Shown here piece by piece: positions 52,480 to 61,268 of a DNA stretch of 64,000 bases. The position numbers and the translations under genes are program-made. A model generated the notes under the pieces. It did not search any database. It had not been told where the DNA came from and saw only the letters and a program-made list of their open reading frames with translations. Source of the DNA: Algibacter sp. L3A6. Its GTDB lineage: Bacteria > Bacteroidota > Bacteroidia > Flavobacteriales > Flavobacteriaceae. Numbering within the stretch: position 1 is the stretch's first letter; every line of letters begins with the position of its first letter. The DNA is taken from positions 806,001 through 870,000 of the forward strand of contig NZ_CP047030.1 of NCBI RefSeq assembly GCF_009796825.1, given 5' to 3'.

Positions 52480-53250
52480 TTATTTGTTAGCCAACACTTG
52501 CGCTTTTCCGATAAACACATCTACAGTAGACGCTTCGGTAGCGTTTGGATATTTTTCTTTAATTTGAGTAAAGAAATCTAAAGCTTTATCAGCTTTTCCT
52601 AAATCTAAAGCAATAGCACCTGCTTTGTATAAATACATTGGTGTAGTATACTCGTTATCTCTCATTTTAGCTGCTTTTTCGTAGTACTCTAAAGCATCTT
52701 CTTTTTGGTTTAACTGTACAAAAGCATCACCTATGTTTCCTTTTGCTAAAGGCGCTAAAACTTCATCCTCACTATCAAAAGCACTTAAATACTCTACAGC
52801 ATTTTTGTAATCTTTTAATCTTAAGTATGCTGTTCCTGCATAATAGTTTGCTAAGTTAGCTGCATCTGTACCGCTATATTCTTCTATAACATCTAACATA
52901 CCAAATTTACCTTCACCACCAGTTAAGGCTAAGTTGTAAAGCGAATCTTTAGCAACACCTGTTACCGCTTGGTCAAAATATTTTTGTGCTTGAAACATAT
53001 CGTTCATTGCATTTTCTTGCTTAGGTGCAGCTACAAATTCTTTGTATGCTAACGACCCTAAAACAACTAATGCTACAACACCAATAATAATAAAAATATA
53101 TTTTTGATTCTTCGCTACAAAATCCTCTGTTTTAGAAGCTGTTTCATCAAGGGTGTTAAAAACTTCAGCCGTTGTTGATCCTTCTTCAATATCTTGTTCT
53201 TTCTCAACTTTCGTTTTCGGTTTGTAACCTCTCTTATTATATGTCGCCAT
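52480..53250 (-). CDS. Membrane-anchored TPR protein (YfgM-like)
   Basis: The 256-residue protein has a charged N-terminal 45 residues, one membrane helix (YIFIIIGVVALVVLGSLAYK), then TPR repeats facing the periplasm (e.g. TAYLRLKDYKNAVEYLSAF, GNIGDAFVQLNQKEDALEYY). This layout fits YfgM-type ancillary chaperones that work near the Sec translocon. A TAnnTTTG promoter element (TATTTTTG, 53274-53281) lies just upstream. Confidence 0.87.
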   Translation of the reverse strand: MATYNKRGYKPKTKVEKEQDIEEGSTTAEVFNTLDETASKTEDFVAKNQKYIFIIIGVVALVVLGSLAYKEFVAAPKQENAMNDMFQAQKYFDQAVTGVAKDSLYNLALTGGEGKFGMLDVIEEYSGTDAANLANYYAGTAYLRLKDYKNAVEYLSAFDSEDEVLAPLAKGNIGDAFVQLNQKEDALEYYEKAAKMRDNEYTTPMYLYKAGAIALDLGKADKALDFFTQIKEKYPNATEASTVDVFIGKAQVLANK

Positions 53251-53273
53251 TTTCTGTTTCTATTAATGTGGCG

Positions 53274-53281
53274 CAAAAATA
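53274..53281 (-). promoter_or_regulatory. TAnnTTTG -7 element of the TPR-ribH unit
   Basis: TATTTTTG on the minus strand lies 23 bp before the TPR gene start, between the divergent TPR and recF genes. Confidence 0.5.
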
Positions 53282-53385
53282 TAATTTTTCTTCAGAACTA
53301 AAAGGGTATTTATTTGATATTTTTCAATAATTTGCACTTCTTTTTAAGACTTTACCCTCTTTATGCGCTTTAAGTTGCTATTTAT

Positions 53386-54468
53386 ATGATTTTAAAATCA
53401 CTTTCATTACTCAATTATAAAAATTTTGATAGCAAAACCTTTGCTTTCAACGAGAAAATTAATTGCATTGTAGGCAATAATGGCATTGGAAAAACCAATG
53501 TGCTCGATGCTATCTATCATTTATCCTTCGGAAAAAGCTATTTCAATCCAGTAGCCACGCAAAATATTAAGCACGACGAAGAGTTTTTTGTGATTAATGG
53601 GGATTATGAAAAAGAGGAAAAACCAGAGAAAGTAATTGTAAGTTTGAAACGTGGCCAGAAAAAGATTATAAAACGCAACGGAAAAGCTTATGATAAGTTT
53701 AGCGAACACATAGGTTTTTTACCCTTAGTTATTATTTCGCCTGCCGATAGAGATTTAATTATTGAAGGCAGTACAACCCGTAGAAAATTTATTGATAGCG
53801 TAATTTCACAAAGTGACAATGCCTATCTAAATACGTTAATTAACTATAATAAAATTTTAACGCAACGAAACGCACTACTTAAGTATTTTGCGCTAAACCA
53901 CACCTTTAATAAAGACACTTTAGATGTGTACAATAGCCAACTAACAGATTTTGGAACTAAAATTTTCGGAAAACGTGATGCCTTTTTACAAGAATTCATC
54001 CCTATTTTTAAATCTAGATACGAAGCGATTAGCAATGGTAACGAAGATGTAGACTTAAATTACCACAGTGATTTGTTTGACGATGACTTAAACACACTAT
54101 TAAACAAGGCAATCAATAAAGATAAAGCTCTGCAATACACAAGTGTTGGTATACATAAAGACGATTTGCATTTTAATATTTCGGGACACCCTATTAAAAA
54201 ATTTGGAAGTCAAGGTCAGCAAAAATCATTTTTAATCGCTTTAAAACTGGCGCAGTTCGATTTTATTAAAGCACAAAGTGGTGTAAACCCTATTCTATTA
54301 CTCGATGATATTTTTGATAAGCTAGATGAACAACGTGTATCTCAAATAATTAAATTGGTTGACGACGAAAACTTCGGACAACTTTTTATAAGTGATACGC
54401 ATGGTGAACGTACGGAAAATGCTGTTAAGCAAGTGCATCAATCTTACGAGATTTTCAAATTAGAGTAA
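53386..54468 (+). CDS. recF: DNA replication/repair protein RecF
   Basis: The 360-residue SMC-like ATPase has Walker A GNNGIGKT (30-37), FIDSVISQSDNAYLNTL, the ABC signature region KKFGSQGQQKSFLIALKLAQ and Walker B ILLLDDIFDKLDE. RecF loads RecA at gaps together with RecO and RecR. In Flavobacteriaceae it is commonly followed by the DUF721 gene, as here, but in this window an unusually long 384-bp spacer separates them. Confidence 0.96.
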   Translation: MILKSLSLLNYKNFDSKTFAFNEKINCIVGNNGIGKTNVLDAIYHLSFGKSYFNPVATQNIKHDEEFFVINGDYEKEEKPEKVIVSLKRGQKKIIKRNGKAYDKFSEHIGFLPLVIISPADRDLIIEGSTTRRKFIDSVISQSDNAYLNTLINYNKILTQRNALLKYFALNHTFNKDTLDVYNSQLTDFGTKIFGKRDAFLQEFIPIFKSRYEAISNGNEDVDLNYHSDLFDDDLNTLLNKAINKDKALQYTSVGIHKDDLHFNISGHPIKKFGSQGQQKSFLIALKLAQFDFIKAQSGVNPILLLDDIFDKLDEQRVSQIIKLVDDENFGQLFISDTHGERTENAVKQVHQSYEIFKLE

Positions 54469-54852
54469 TCATACGTTCGTGGTTATTTTTTTTTCTTTCT
54501 TCGGAAGAATAACAATCTTGATAGTTTAATTTGAAGCACTGAGGTTCTCTCCAAGTTACAGCCATTTAAAAATTAACCGGCTAAGAGCTCCTTCCACGTA
54601 AGTGAAACCTAAAATAAAGAAGCAAACACCAATTAACAACAAACAGCACTAGCTATAAACAATAGCCCAAGCCTATATTTTAATAAAATTTAAAGCTTTT
54701 AACACCTAGAGAATCGTTTAAAATATATAATTTTGGTACCTTTAAAATTGCAAGCTATCGATATTTTTTAATCTATTAGCCTTAATAATTAGGAACAAAA
54801 CAACCCTTGTTCCATTTAAAACACACGCAACAAACCCTCATAATTTAACCTC
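54469..54852 (+). other. Long recF-DUF721 spacer with promoter motif and 5' leader hairpin
   Basis: No ORF is convincing in these 384 bp. TAATTTTG at 54728-54735 matches the -7 motif and would give a leader of about 110 nt for the DUF721 gene. Within that leader GGAACAA (54792-54798) and TTGTTCC (54807-54813) form a perfect 7-bp hairpin without a T-run, so it is more likely a leader structure than a terminator. An imperfect hairpin with a TTCG loop near 54491-54522 may end recF transcription. Confidence 0.45.
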
Positions 54853-55149
54853 ATGGCAAAACGTAACAACGACAATATCAGTATTTCCGACGCATTAAAA
54901 GAATTTGTTGAAACTAACCGATTAGAAAAAGGTTTGGATAAAGTGAATGTATCTGATGCATGGGCAAAACTTATGGGAAACGGTGTACACAACTATACCA
55001 GCTCGGTAACGTTAGAGCGAGAAACCCTTTACATACAACTAACCTCGAGTGTTCTTAGAGAGGAATTAAGTTATGGCAAACAAAAAATAATAGACATGCT
55101 AAACGAAGAGTTAGGAAAGGATATTATTAAAAAACTGGTTTTAAGATAA
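54853..55149 (+). CDS. DUF721 protein, DciA-like
   Basis: The 98-residue protein has the DUF721 core: LKEFVETNRLEKGLDKVNVS, WAKLMGNGVHNYTS, TLYIQLTSSVLREELSYGKQ and LGKDIIKKLVLR. DUF721 includes DciA, the helicase loader of bacteria that lack DnaC or DnaI; a role in loading DnaB is therefore likely. It follows recF, in keeping with a DNA replication context. Confidence 0.88.
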   Translation: MAKRNNDNISISDALKEFVETNRLEKGLDKVNVSDAWAKLMGNGVHNYTSSVTLERETLYIQLTSSVLREELSYGKQKIIDMLNEELGKDIIKKLVLR

Positions 55150-55211
55150 TTAGACCGAAAGAATTAAAATAAAATATTTAAGATTATTTAGTTACTTATT
55201 GTTTTTTACAT

Positions 55212-55219
55212 TATCTTTG
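55212..55219 (+). promoter_or_regulatory. TAnnTTTG -7 element of the first cold-shock gene
   Basis: TATCTTTG perfectly matches the -7 consensus and lies 29 bp before the ATG. A -33 TTG at normal spacing is absent. Confidence 0.6.
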
Positions 55220-55248
55220 GCACTTAATTATTTATAATACAAATTACA

Positions 55249-55440
55249 ATGAGTAAAGGTACCGTAAAATTCTTCAACGATTCTAAAGGTTTTGGATTTA
55301 TCACAGAAGATGACAACAACAAAGAACATTTCGTACACATTTCAGGACTTATCGATGAAATTCGTGAAGGTGATGCAGTTGAATTCGATCTACAAGAAGG
55401 TAGAAAAGGATTAAACGCCGTAAACGTAAAAGTAATCTAA
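55249..55440 (+). CDS. Cold-shock domain protein, copy 1
   Basis: The 63-residue CspA-like protein has RNA-binding motifs KGFGFIT (RNP1) and HFVHIS (RNP2 position), preceded by GTVKFFNDS. It binds single-stranded nucleic acid and melts RNA structure. It is a tandem near-duplicate of the next gene; the two differ mainly at residues 21-26 (DDNNKE versus EGSSSE) and at one later Ala/Leu. It has its own terminator. Confidence 0.95.
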   Translation: MSKGTVKFFNDSKGFGFITEDDNNKEHFVHISGLIDEIREGDAVEFDLQEGRKGLNAVNVKVI

Positions 55441-55469
55441 GATTTATACTTTAACAATTACAACTTTAA

Positions 55470-55505
55470 AAGTCTGTCAATTTAAATTGACAGACTTTTT
55501 TTTGT
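55470..55505 (+). terminator. Terminator between the two cold-shock genes
   Basis: AAGTCTGTCAA and TTGACAGACTT form a long stem within an almost perfect palindrome, followed by a run of T residues. The two csp genes are therefore separate transcription units. Confidence 0.92.
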
Positions 55506-55591
55506 TTGCTATTTAAACAGAATAGACTTCGTTTTAAATTTATGGCATCACTTTTGTATTACAGATAGTAATAATTTAATATTTTAATACA

Positions 55592-55783
55592 ATGAGTAAA
55601 GGAACAGTAAAATTCTTCAACGATTCTAAAGGATTCGGATTTATAACAGAAGAAGGTTCAAGCAGTGAGCATTTTGTTCACATTTCAGGTTTAATCGATG
55701 AAATTCGCGAAGGCGATTTAGTAGAATTCGATTTGCAGGAAGGCAGAAAAGGATTAAACGCCGTAAACGTAAAAGTAATTTAG
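55592..55783 (+). CDS. Cold-shock domain protein, copy 2
   Basis: This 63-residue paralogue of the preceding gene has the same KGFGFIT and HFVHIS RNA-binding motifs and an identical C-terminal half (FDLQEGRKGLNAVNVKVI). Its start region differs by synonymous changes, so the duplication is not brand-new. Its upstream region lacks a perfect TAnnTTTG (CACTTTTG is the nearest), so it may be expressed under different conditions from copy 1. Confidence 0.95.
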   Translation: MSKGTVKFFNDSKGFGFITEEGSSSEHFVHISGLIDEIREGDLVEFDLQEGRKGLNAVNVKVI

Positions 55784-55811
55784 TATATACTAGTAAACTT
55801 TTTTTTAAAAC

Positions 55812-55844
55812 AAAAATCCCGCAACCTAGGTTGCGGGATTTTTT
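55812..55844. terminator. Bidirectional terminator between csp copy 2 and ndk
   Basis: AAAAATCCCGCAACC and GGTTGCGGGATTTTT form a perfect 15-bp inverted repeat, with A and T runs suitable for termination in both directions. Confidence 0.92.
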
Positions 55845-55900
55845 ATGTAATACTTTATTTTCAAAACGCTCTGAAGGCATAGCCTTGTGAGTAGTTTTAA

Positions 55901-56320
55901 TTAAAATTGCTCTCTACCAGCAAAGTGAAATTCACCTTCAATAGCTGCATTCTCGTCACTATCGCTACCATGTACCGCATTTTCGCCCATAGACGTTGCA
56001 TACATTTTACGAATAGTACCTTCAGCTGCGTCTGCAGGGTTTGTAGCACCAATTAAAGTTCTAAAATCGTTTACTGCATTTTCTTTTTCTAAAATTGCAG
56101 CAACTATTGGACCTCTAGTCATGAATTCAACTAATTCTCCAAAAAATGGACGTTCGTTGTGTACAGCATAAAATGCTTCGGCGTCAGCTTTTGTCATTTG
56201 TGTTAATTTCATAGCTACAATTCTAAATCCTGAAGCTGAAATTTTTTCTAATATTGCACCAATGTGTCCGTTTTCAACAGCGTCTGGCTTAAGCATTGTA
56301 AATGTTCTATTTGTTGCCAT
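55901..56320 (-). CDS. ndk: Nucleoside diphosphate kinase
   Basis: The protein from the ATG at 56320 has 139 residues: MATNRTFTMLKPDAVENGHI, then the active-site His in NAVHGSDSDENAAIE. A longer in-frame start at 56353 is rejected because the promoter motif TACTTTTG lies at 56343-56350. The enzyme moves the gamma phosphate between nucleoside triphosphates and diphosphates through a phosphohistidine. Length is typical. Confidence 0.96.
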   Translation of the reverse strand: MATNRTFTMLKPDAVENGHIGAILEKISASGFRIVAMKLTQMTKADAEAFYAVHNERPFFGELVEFMTRGPIVAAILEKENAVNDFRTLIGATNPADAAEGTIRKMYATSMGENAVHGSDSDENAAIEGEFHFAGREQF

Positions 56321-56342
56321 TTTTATTTTTTTTAAATTTCTG

Positions 56343-56350
56343 CAAAAGTA
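56343..56350 (-). promoter_or_regulatory. TAnnTTTG -7 element of ndk
   Basis: TACTTTTG on the minus strand lies 22 bp upstream of the ndk ATG at 56320 and fixes that start against the longer ORF. Confidence 0.65.
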
Positions 56351-56372
56351 CATTTTTATATTTGGTTATCCC

Positions 56373-57410
56373 TTAATAGGTTTGTAAAAGTTTTTGCTGC
56401 AATACATTCCCTACTCCTCGCATTTCCATAAGCACAGCTTTTGTTTCAAAATTAAATTTTAGAACACCAAAACTCAATTCTGGCACAACTTCTAAAACTC
56501 GATATTTATTAGGCTCTGCAGTAAAACTACTATAAACATGCGTTAATCCGCTAGATGTGAAATCTACTAAAGGAAAGCTAACGCCTTCTATTTTGGTTAA
56601 AGAAAATTCAGAAATATGTCGATCTCCAGAAAGCACCATAACACCTTTTGCATTAGATTTTTTGATTAAAGACTTCAACTTATCTACTTCATGCGGAAAA
56701 TTCGCCCATTTTTCAAAACCATGTTCCGAAGATAAAACCTGAATGCTACTTACAATTATATTAAAATCAGCATCCGACCCATTTAATTCTGTCTCCAACC
56801 ATTGCCACTGTTTCTCACCCAAAATGGTACCTTCTCCGTAAACACCAGGTTCATATCTATTTTTATTTTTTTTGCCATCCGTTAATGCTGTCCGAAAATA
56901 ACGAGTATCTAAAACAATAACTTTCACACTACCATTTAATGACTTTACAATTTGAGAACTATAAACACCTTCGCGATATCGTCTTTCACTATCTTTTGGT
57001 ACTTTCAAAAAATCCAAGAACAATTGCTGACTCCCCTTTTTTGCTTTAAACTCGACACCACCATCGTTTAAGCCATAATCATGATCATCCCAAGTACCCG
57101 TAATTTTTGTTGTTTCCCTTAGCCTTTTGTAATCTTCATTAGCCAATAGCTTATTATAATCAGCCTCTAATTTTTTCATATTATCTGTATCCGCATAGAC
57201 ATTATCGCCTCCCCAAATCCATAAATCCGGCTTATGTTTTACAACTTCAACCCAAAGCTTATTTTCAATATTTTGTTTATTACATGAGCCGAAAGCAATA
57301 GTAGTATCATACTGTGTTTTAGCTTGTTTTACAACTTCTACTTTTGGTGTTTTGCAGCCTTGCACAAAAGTCGTTAAGACTAAAGCGCTTACTATTAATC
57401 TTATTTTCAT
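56373..57410 (-). CDS. PhoD-like phosphatase lipoprotein
   Basis: From the ATG at 57410 (preferred over a GTG nine bases earlier) the 345-residue precursor has a lipobox ending at Cys19 (LTTFVQGC). The metallophosphatase motifs are TIAFGSCNKQ, LWIWGGDNVYADT, GTWDDHDYGLNDGG, VIVLDTRYFR and MVLSGDRHISEF. PhoD-type enzymes hydrolyse phosphomonoesters or phosphodiesters with a metal centre. It should sit in the envelope. The substrate is open. Confidence 0.9.
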   Translation of the reverse strand: MKIRLIVSALVLTTFVQGCKTPKVEVVKQAKTQYDTTIAFGSCNKQNIENKLWVEVVKHKPDLWIWGGDNVYADTDNMKKLEADYNKLLANEDYKRLRETTKITGTWDDHDYGLNDGGVEFKAKKGSQQLFLDFLKVPKDSERRYREGVYSSQIVKSLNGSVKVIVLDTRYFRTALTDGKKNKNRYEPGVYGEGTILGEKQWQWLETELNGSDADFNIIVSSIQVLSSEHGFEKWANFPHEVDKLKSLIKKSNAKGVMVLSGDRHISEFSLTKIEGVSFPLVDFTSSGLTHVYSSFTAEPNKYRVLEVVPELSFGVLKFNFETKAVLMEMRGVGNVLQQKLLQTY

Positions 57411-57489
57411 ATCCTTCACCGTTAATTTTTCTATAAAAGTACAAGATTCTATTTTAAGTCTATATTATTAAATTGTATCTTCGTTTCCT

Positions 57490-58509
57490 ATGAAAAAAGA
57501 AGATATTACCAACATAAAACAACTATTATCTAGTCCTAAAAAAATAGTTATTGTTCCACATAAAAACCCTGATGGCGACGCTATTGGGTCAACTTTAGCG
57601 CTTTACCATTATCTTTTAAAAGGAAATCATGACGCGACTGTTATTGTACCAAATGATTATCCTACTTTTTTAAAATGGATTCCCGGAAATGACACAATTT
57701 CGGTTTACGATTATCAAACAAAAACCTGTAATAGTTTAATTGAATCTGCCGATATTATTTTTACCTTAGACTTTAACGCTTTCCATAGAACTGGAAATAT
57801 GGAAACACCACTTTCTGAAAGCAAAGCTCTTAAAGTAATGATAGATCATCACCAAGCACCAGATGATTACGCGACTTACACGTATAGCGACGTAAGCATG
57901 AGTTCAACTTGCGAAATGGTTTATAATTTTATTGACATGCTAGGCGATGCCGATTTCATTGATGCCGATATTGCAACTTGCATTTACGTTGGAATTATGA
58001 CAGATACCGGATCGTTTAGATTCCGTTCTACCACAAATAAAACACACGAGATTATAGCGAAGCTTATTGAAAAAGGAGCTGATAATACTAAAATCCATAA
58101 TAACATTTACGACACAAACAGCTACGAACGTTTACAACTATTGGGTTGTGCTTTAAGTAACTTAAAAGTAGTTCCAGAATCTAGAGCGGCATACATTACG
58201 TTATCTCAAGAAGAACTTAATCGTTTTAACTTCAAAAAAGGTGATACTGAAGGGGTTGTAAACTACGCCTTATCACTAAGTGGCGTTGTACTTGCTTCTA
58301 TTTTCATAGAAGATAAGCAAGAAGGGATTATTAAGATATCTTTACGTTCTAAAGGTGATTTCTCGGTAAACGAAATGTCTCGTGCGCACTTCCATGGTGG
58401 TGGCCATACTAATGCTGCTGGCGGGAAAAGCGACTTACCACTAGCTGAAACTATTGAAAAATTTATTAGTATATTACCTAGTTATAACGATGCTTTAAAC
58501 AATGAATAA
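57490..58509 (+). CDS. nrnA: DHH phosphoesterase, NrnA-like oligoribonuclease/pAp phosphatase
   Basis: The 339-residue protein has DHH-family motifs IVIVPHKNPDGDAIGST, FTLDFNAFHRTG, VMIDHHQAPDDYA and MTDTGSFRFRST, and the C-terminal DHHA1 glycine motif HFHGGGHTNAAGG. It degrades very short RNAs and converts 3'-phosphoadenosine 5'-phosphate to AMP. A near-consensus -7 element TATCTTCG lies only 6 bp before the ATG, suggesting a leaderless or near-leaderless mRNA. It overlaps gldI by 8 bp. Confidence 0.92.
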   Translation: MKKEDITNIKQLLSSPKKIVIVPHKNPDGDAIGSTLALYHYLLKGNHDATVIVPNDYPTFLKWIPGNDTISVYDYQTKTCNSLIESADIIFTLDFNAFHRTGNMETPLSESKALKVMIDHHQAPDDYATYTYSDVSMSSTCEMVYNFIDMLGDADFIDADIATCIYVGIMTDTGSFRFRSTTNKTHEIIAKLIEKGADNTKIHNNIYDTNSYERLQLLGCALSNLKVVPESRAAYITLSQEELNRFNFKKGDTEGVVNYALSLSGVVLASIFIEDKQEGIIKISLRSKGDFSVNEMSRAHFHGGGHTNAAGGKSDLPLAETIEKFISILPSYNDALNNE

Positions 58510-59047
58510 ACTAATTGCCACAACCCTACTTGTCCTGCTTGTTTTTAATTGTAAAAGCCCAGAAGCGAGACAACCTATTTCTACAAAATCGGGATCGTAT
58601 ATCGACGCTTCTATTGCACTAAACAAAAAACGTTTTGCGAAAGAAAAAGCCGTTATTGAAAAAATAATGGAAGCCGATGATGATGCTTATTTAGCCTCTG
58701 ACACAGGTTTTTGGTATAAATACCAAACAAAAACAGAAAGCGACAGCCTAAAAACACCAGGCTTTGGAGACCTTATAAATTTTGACTACGATGTTAAAAC
58801 CCTTAACGGAAACGAAATTTATTCTAAAGCAGATTTAAAAACGCAAAACTATGCTATGGATAAGCAAGAGCTTTTTACAGGCTTACGCCATGGCTTAAAA
58901 CTCATGAAAGCTGGTGAAACAGTAACCTTTATTTTCCCTTCAGATCGTGCATACGGTTATTATGGAGACGAAAATAAAATTGGTCCAAATACACCTTTAA
59001 TTTGTGAGGTTACCGTAAACTCTATTACCCAAAATCAAAACAACTAA
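58502..59047 (+). CDS. gldI: Gliding motility lipoprotein GldI (FKBP-type prolyl isomerase)
   Basis: The 181-residue precursor has a lipobox ending at Cys17 (LLVFNC), a helical N-terminal part, and an FKBP-type domain (GDLINFDYDVKTLNGNEIYS, LFTGLRHGLKLMKAGETVTF, AYGYYGDENKIGPNTPLIC). GldI is needed for gliding in Flavobacterium johnsoniae and probably folds envelope components of the gliding/type IX secretion machinery. It suits the presence of the giant adhesin gene in the same genome. It is followed after 1 bp by another prolyl isomerase gene. Confidence 0.93.
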   Translation: MNKLIATTLLVLLVFNCKSPEARQPISTKSGSYIDASIALNKKRFAKEKAVIEKIMEADDDAYLASDTGFWYKYQTKTESDSLKTPGFGDLINFDYDVKTLNGNEIYSKADLKTQNYAMDKQELFTGLRHGLKLMKAGETVTFIFPSDRAYGYYGDENKIGPNTPLICEVTVNSITQNQNN

Positions 59048-59048
59048 T

Positions 59049-60176
59049 ATGCATTTATTAAAAAACGCTGTAAAACTCGTTCTCTTTACATTAGTACTTA
59101 ACCTAACATCCTGCAAAGCGCAATATCCAGATTTAGAAGATGGTATATATGCCGAATTTATTACAAACAAAGGCGTTATGGTGGCTAAATTAAATTATGA
59201 AACAACACCTATAACGGTTGCCAACTTCGTTTCCTTAGCTGAAGGAGAAAACACCATGGTGGATAAAAAATTCAAAAAGAAAAAATTCTATAACGGCATT
59301 ATTTTCCATAGAGTTATAGATAAATTTATGATACAAGGTGGTGATCCTACAGGCACAGGTTCAGGTGATGCAGGTTACAAATTTATGGATGAATTTTCTC
59401 CAGATTTAAAACATGACAAACCAGGTATTCTATCCATGGCTAACTCTGGAGCAAACACCAACGGATCTCAGTTTTTTATTACCGAAGTTCCTAAACCTAA
59501 TTTAGACAACAGGCATAGTATTTTTGGTGAATTAGTTATTGGCTTAGATGTTCAAGATAGTATTTCCAATGTAGAAGTAGACAGAAACGACAGACCTATT
59601 GAAGATGTTATTATTGAAGAATTAAACATTATCAGAAAAGGTAGAGCTGCCAAGAAATTTGACGCACCAAACATTTTCGTGAATCATTTTGCTGAAGCAG
59701 AACGTATAGCAAAAGAAAAAGAAGAAAAAGCCGCTGCTATTCTAAAAGCAACTCAAGATAAATTTAAAGCTCAAAAAGAAAAAGCAATCGCACTTCCTTC
59801 AGGCTTAAAATATCTAATTACCGAAAAAGGAACAGGAGAAAAGCTACCTGAAACTGCAGAATTAACAACGCATTACGCTGTTTATTTTGAAGACGGAAGC
59901 CTATTAGACACAAGTAAACTAGAAATAGCCGAAGCTTTAGATGCTGTAAACGAACGTAAAAAAGCCCATAACGCTTACCAACCTATTACTGCCGAAATTG
60001 GTCCAGATGCCAAAATGATTGCGGGTTTTAAAGAAGGTTTACAACAACTAAGTGTTGGAGACAAAGCAACCCTGTTTATTCCTTATCACTTAGCTTACGG
60101 TGAATCGGGAAACCGAGGTATACCAGGAAAAACGAATATTATATTTGAAGTTGAAGTTTTAGAGCTTTTAAAATAA
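59049..60176 (+). CDS. Lipoprotein with cyclophilin and FKBP prolyl isomerase domains
   Basis: The 375-residue precursor has a lipobox ending at Cys22 (LNLTSC). A cyclophilin domain covers about residues 30-200 (TPITVANFVSLAEGE, IIFHRVIDKFMIQGGDPTGT, SMANSGANTNGSQFFIT). A charged helical linker follows (about 215-255), then an FKBP domain to the end (GSLLDTS, MIAGFKEGLQQLSVGDKATL, IPYHLAYGESG, IIFEVEVLEL). Two unrelated prolyl isomerase folds in one lipoprotein suggest an envelope folding factor working beside GldI. Confidence 0.92.
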   Translation: MHLLKNAVKLVLFTLVLNLTSCKAQYPDLEDGIYAEFITNKGVMVAKLNYETTPITVANFVSLAEGENTMVDKKFKKKKFYNGIIFHRVIDKFMIQGGDPTGTGSGDAGYKFMDEFSPDLKHDKPGILSMANSGANTNGSQFFITEVPKPNLDNRHSIFGELVIGLDVQDSISNVEVDRNDRPIEDVIIEELNIIRKGRAAKKFDAPNIFVNHFAEAERIAKEKEEKAAAILKATQDKFKAQKEKAIALPSGLKYLITEKGTGEKLPETAELTTHYAVYFEDGSLLDTSKLEIAEALDAVNERKKAHNAYQPITAEIGPDAKMIAGFKEGLQQLSVGDKATLFIPYHLAYGESGNRGIPGKTNIIFEVEVLELLK

Positions 60177-60340
60177 AGAATACAAAACTTGAATACATCT
60201 CTAATATTTATTGAAGTTTTAACGCAACATAGAATTACAAAGAAGCTTAGAGCAAGTACAACTCTGAATTCTTATTTTTAAATAAAACATAACATAAAAC
60301 CAGTCTGAAACCCTTAATTTCGCACTGAAAAACAAAACCT

Positions 60341-61267
60341 ATGCAACTATTAAAATTTGATTGGAATCCCGTAACAGGAATCGATATTATTGGGAATTTT
60401 AAAATCCATTTTTACAGCCTTATGTGGGTTACCGCCTTTGTTATTGGTTGGTATATTATGAAACGTATTTTTACTAAAGAAAAAATATCGTTAGAATATT
60501 TAGACCCTCTATTTATTTACACCGTACTTTCTACCATGATTGGCGCACGTTTAGGACATGTTATTTTTTATCAATCGGAATTAATATCTCAAGATTTTTT
60601 AAGCATCTTTCTTCCTGTTAAATTTAAAGGTGGCTTTGAGTTTACAGGTTTTCAAGGTTTAGCGAGTCATGGTGCAGCTATCGGAATTATTATTGGTATG
60701 TACTTATATAGACGAAAATATAATTACAAATCTATTTTATGGATTTTAGACCGTATTGTAATACCAGTGGCTTCGGGAGCTATTTTTATTCGTATTGGAA
60801 ACTTTATAAACTCTGAAATTATAGGTAAAGTTACCGATTCTAGTTTTGGTGTTCGTTTTATTCAAGATGAATATTACAAAAACGAAATTATGCAACGTAC
60901 AGGCATAAACGATGTCCAAGCCGCTTACAGTGCTGTTACTGATAACCCAACATTCAGTAGCTTATTAGAAGCCGTACCTTACAGACACCCAGCGCAATTA
61001 TATGAGTCGTTTTGCTACATTTTTGTATTTTTAATTCTTTTATATTTCTACGTAAAAACAGAAAAAAGAGACCAAACCGGCTTTTTATTCGGCTTATTTT
61101 TAGTTTTACTTTGGACGGTAAGATTCTTTGTGGAATTTGTGAAAGAAGCACAAGTTGATGAGCGTTCTACTTGGGCATTAAACACAGGACAATGTTTAAG
61201 TGTTCCGTTTGTACTTTTAGGCCTTTATTTTATGTTTATGTACAAACCTAAAAATGCAATAAAATAA
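60341..61267 (+). CDS. lgt: Prolipoprotein diacylglyceryl transferase
   Basis: This 308-residue multi-pass membrane protein has the Lgt signature IRIGNFINSEIIGKVT and the motifs GARLGHVIFYQ, LASHGAAIGIIIG and YRHPAQLYESFCYI. It attaches diacylglycerol to the lipobox cysteine of lipoproteins, such as the GldI, prolyl isomerase and DUF192 precursors encoded on either side. A 164-bp spacer precedes it. Its stop is followed by the DUF192 start after 1 bp. Confidence 0.96.
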   Translation: MQLLKFDWNPVTGIDIIGNFKIHFYSLMWVTAFVIGWYIMKRIFTKEKISLEYLDPLFIYTVLSTMIGARLGHVIFYQSELISQDFLSIFLPVKFKGGFEFTGFQGLASHGAAIGIIIGMYLYRRKYNYKSILWILDRIVIPVASGAIFIRIGNFINSEIIGKVTDSSFGVRFIQDEYYKNEIMQRTGINDVQAAYSAVTDNPTFSSLLEAVPYRHPAQLYESFCYIFVFLILLYFYVKTEKRDQTGFLFGLFLVLLWTVRFFVEFVKEAQVDERSTWALNTGQCLSVPFVLLGLYFMFMYKPKNAIK

Positions 61268-61268
61268 A

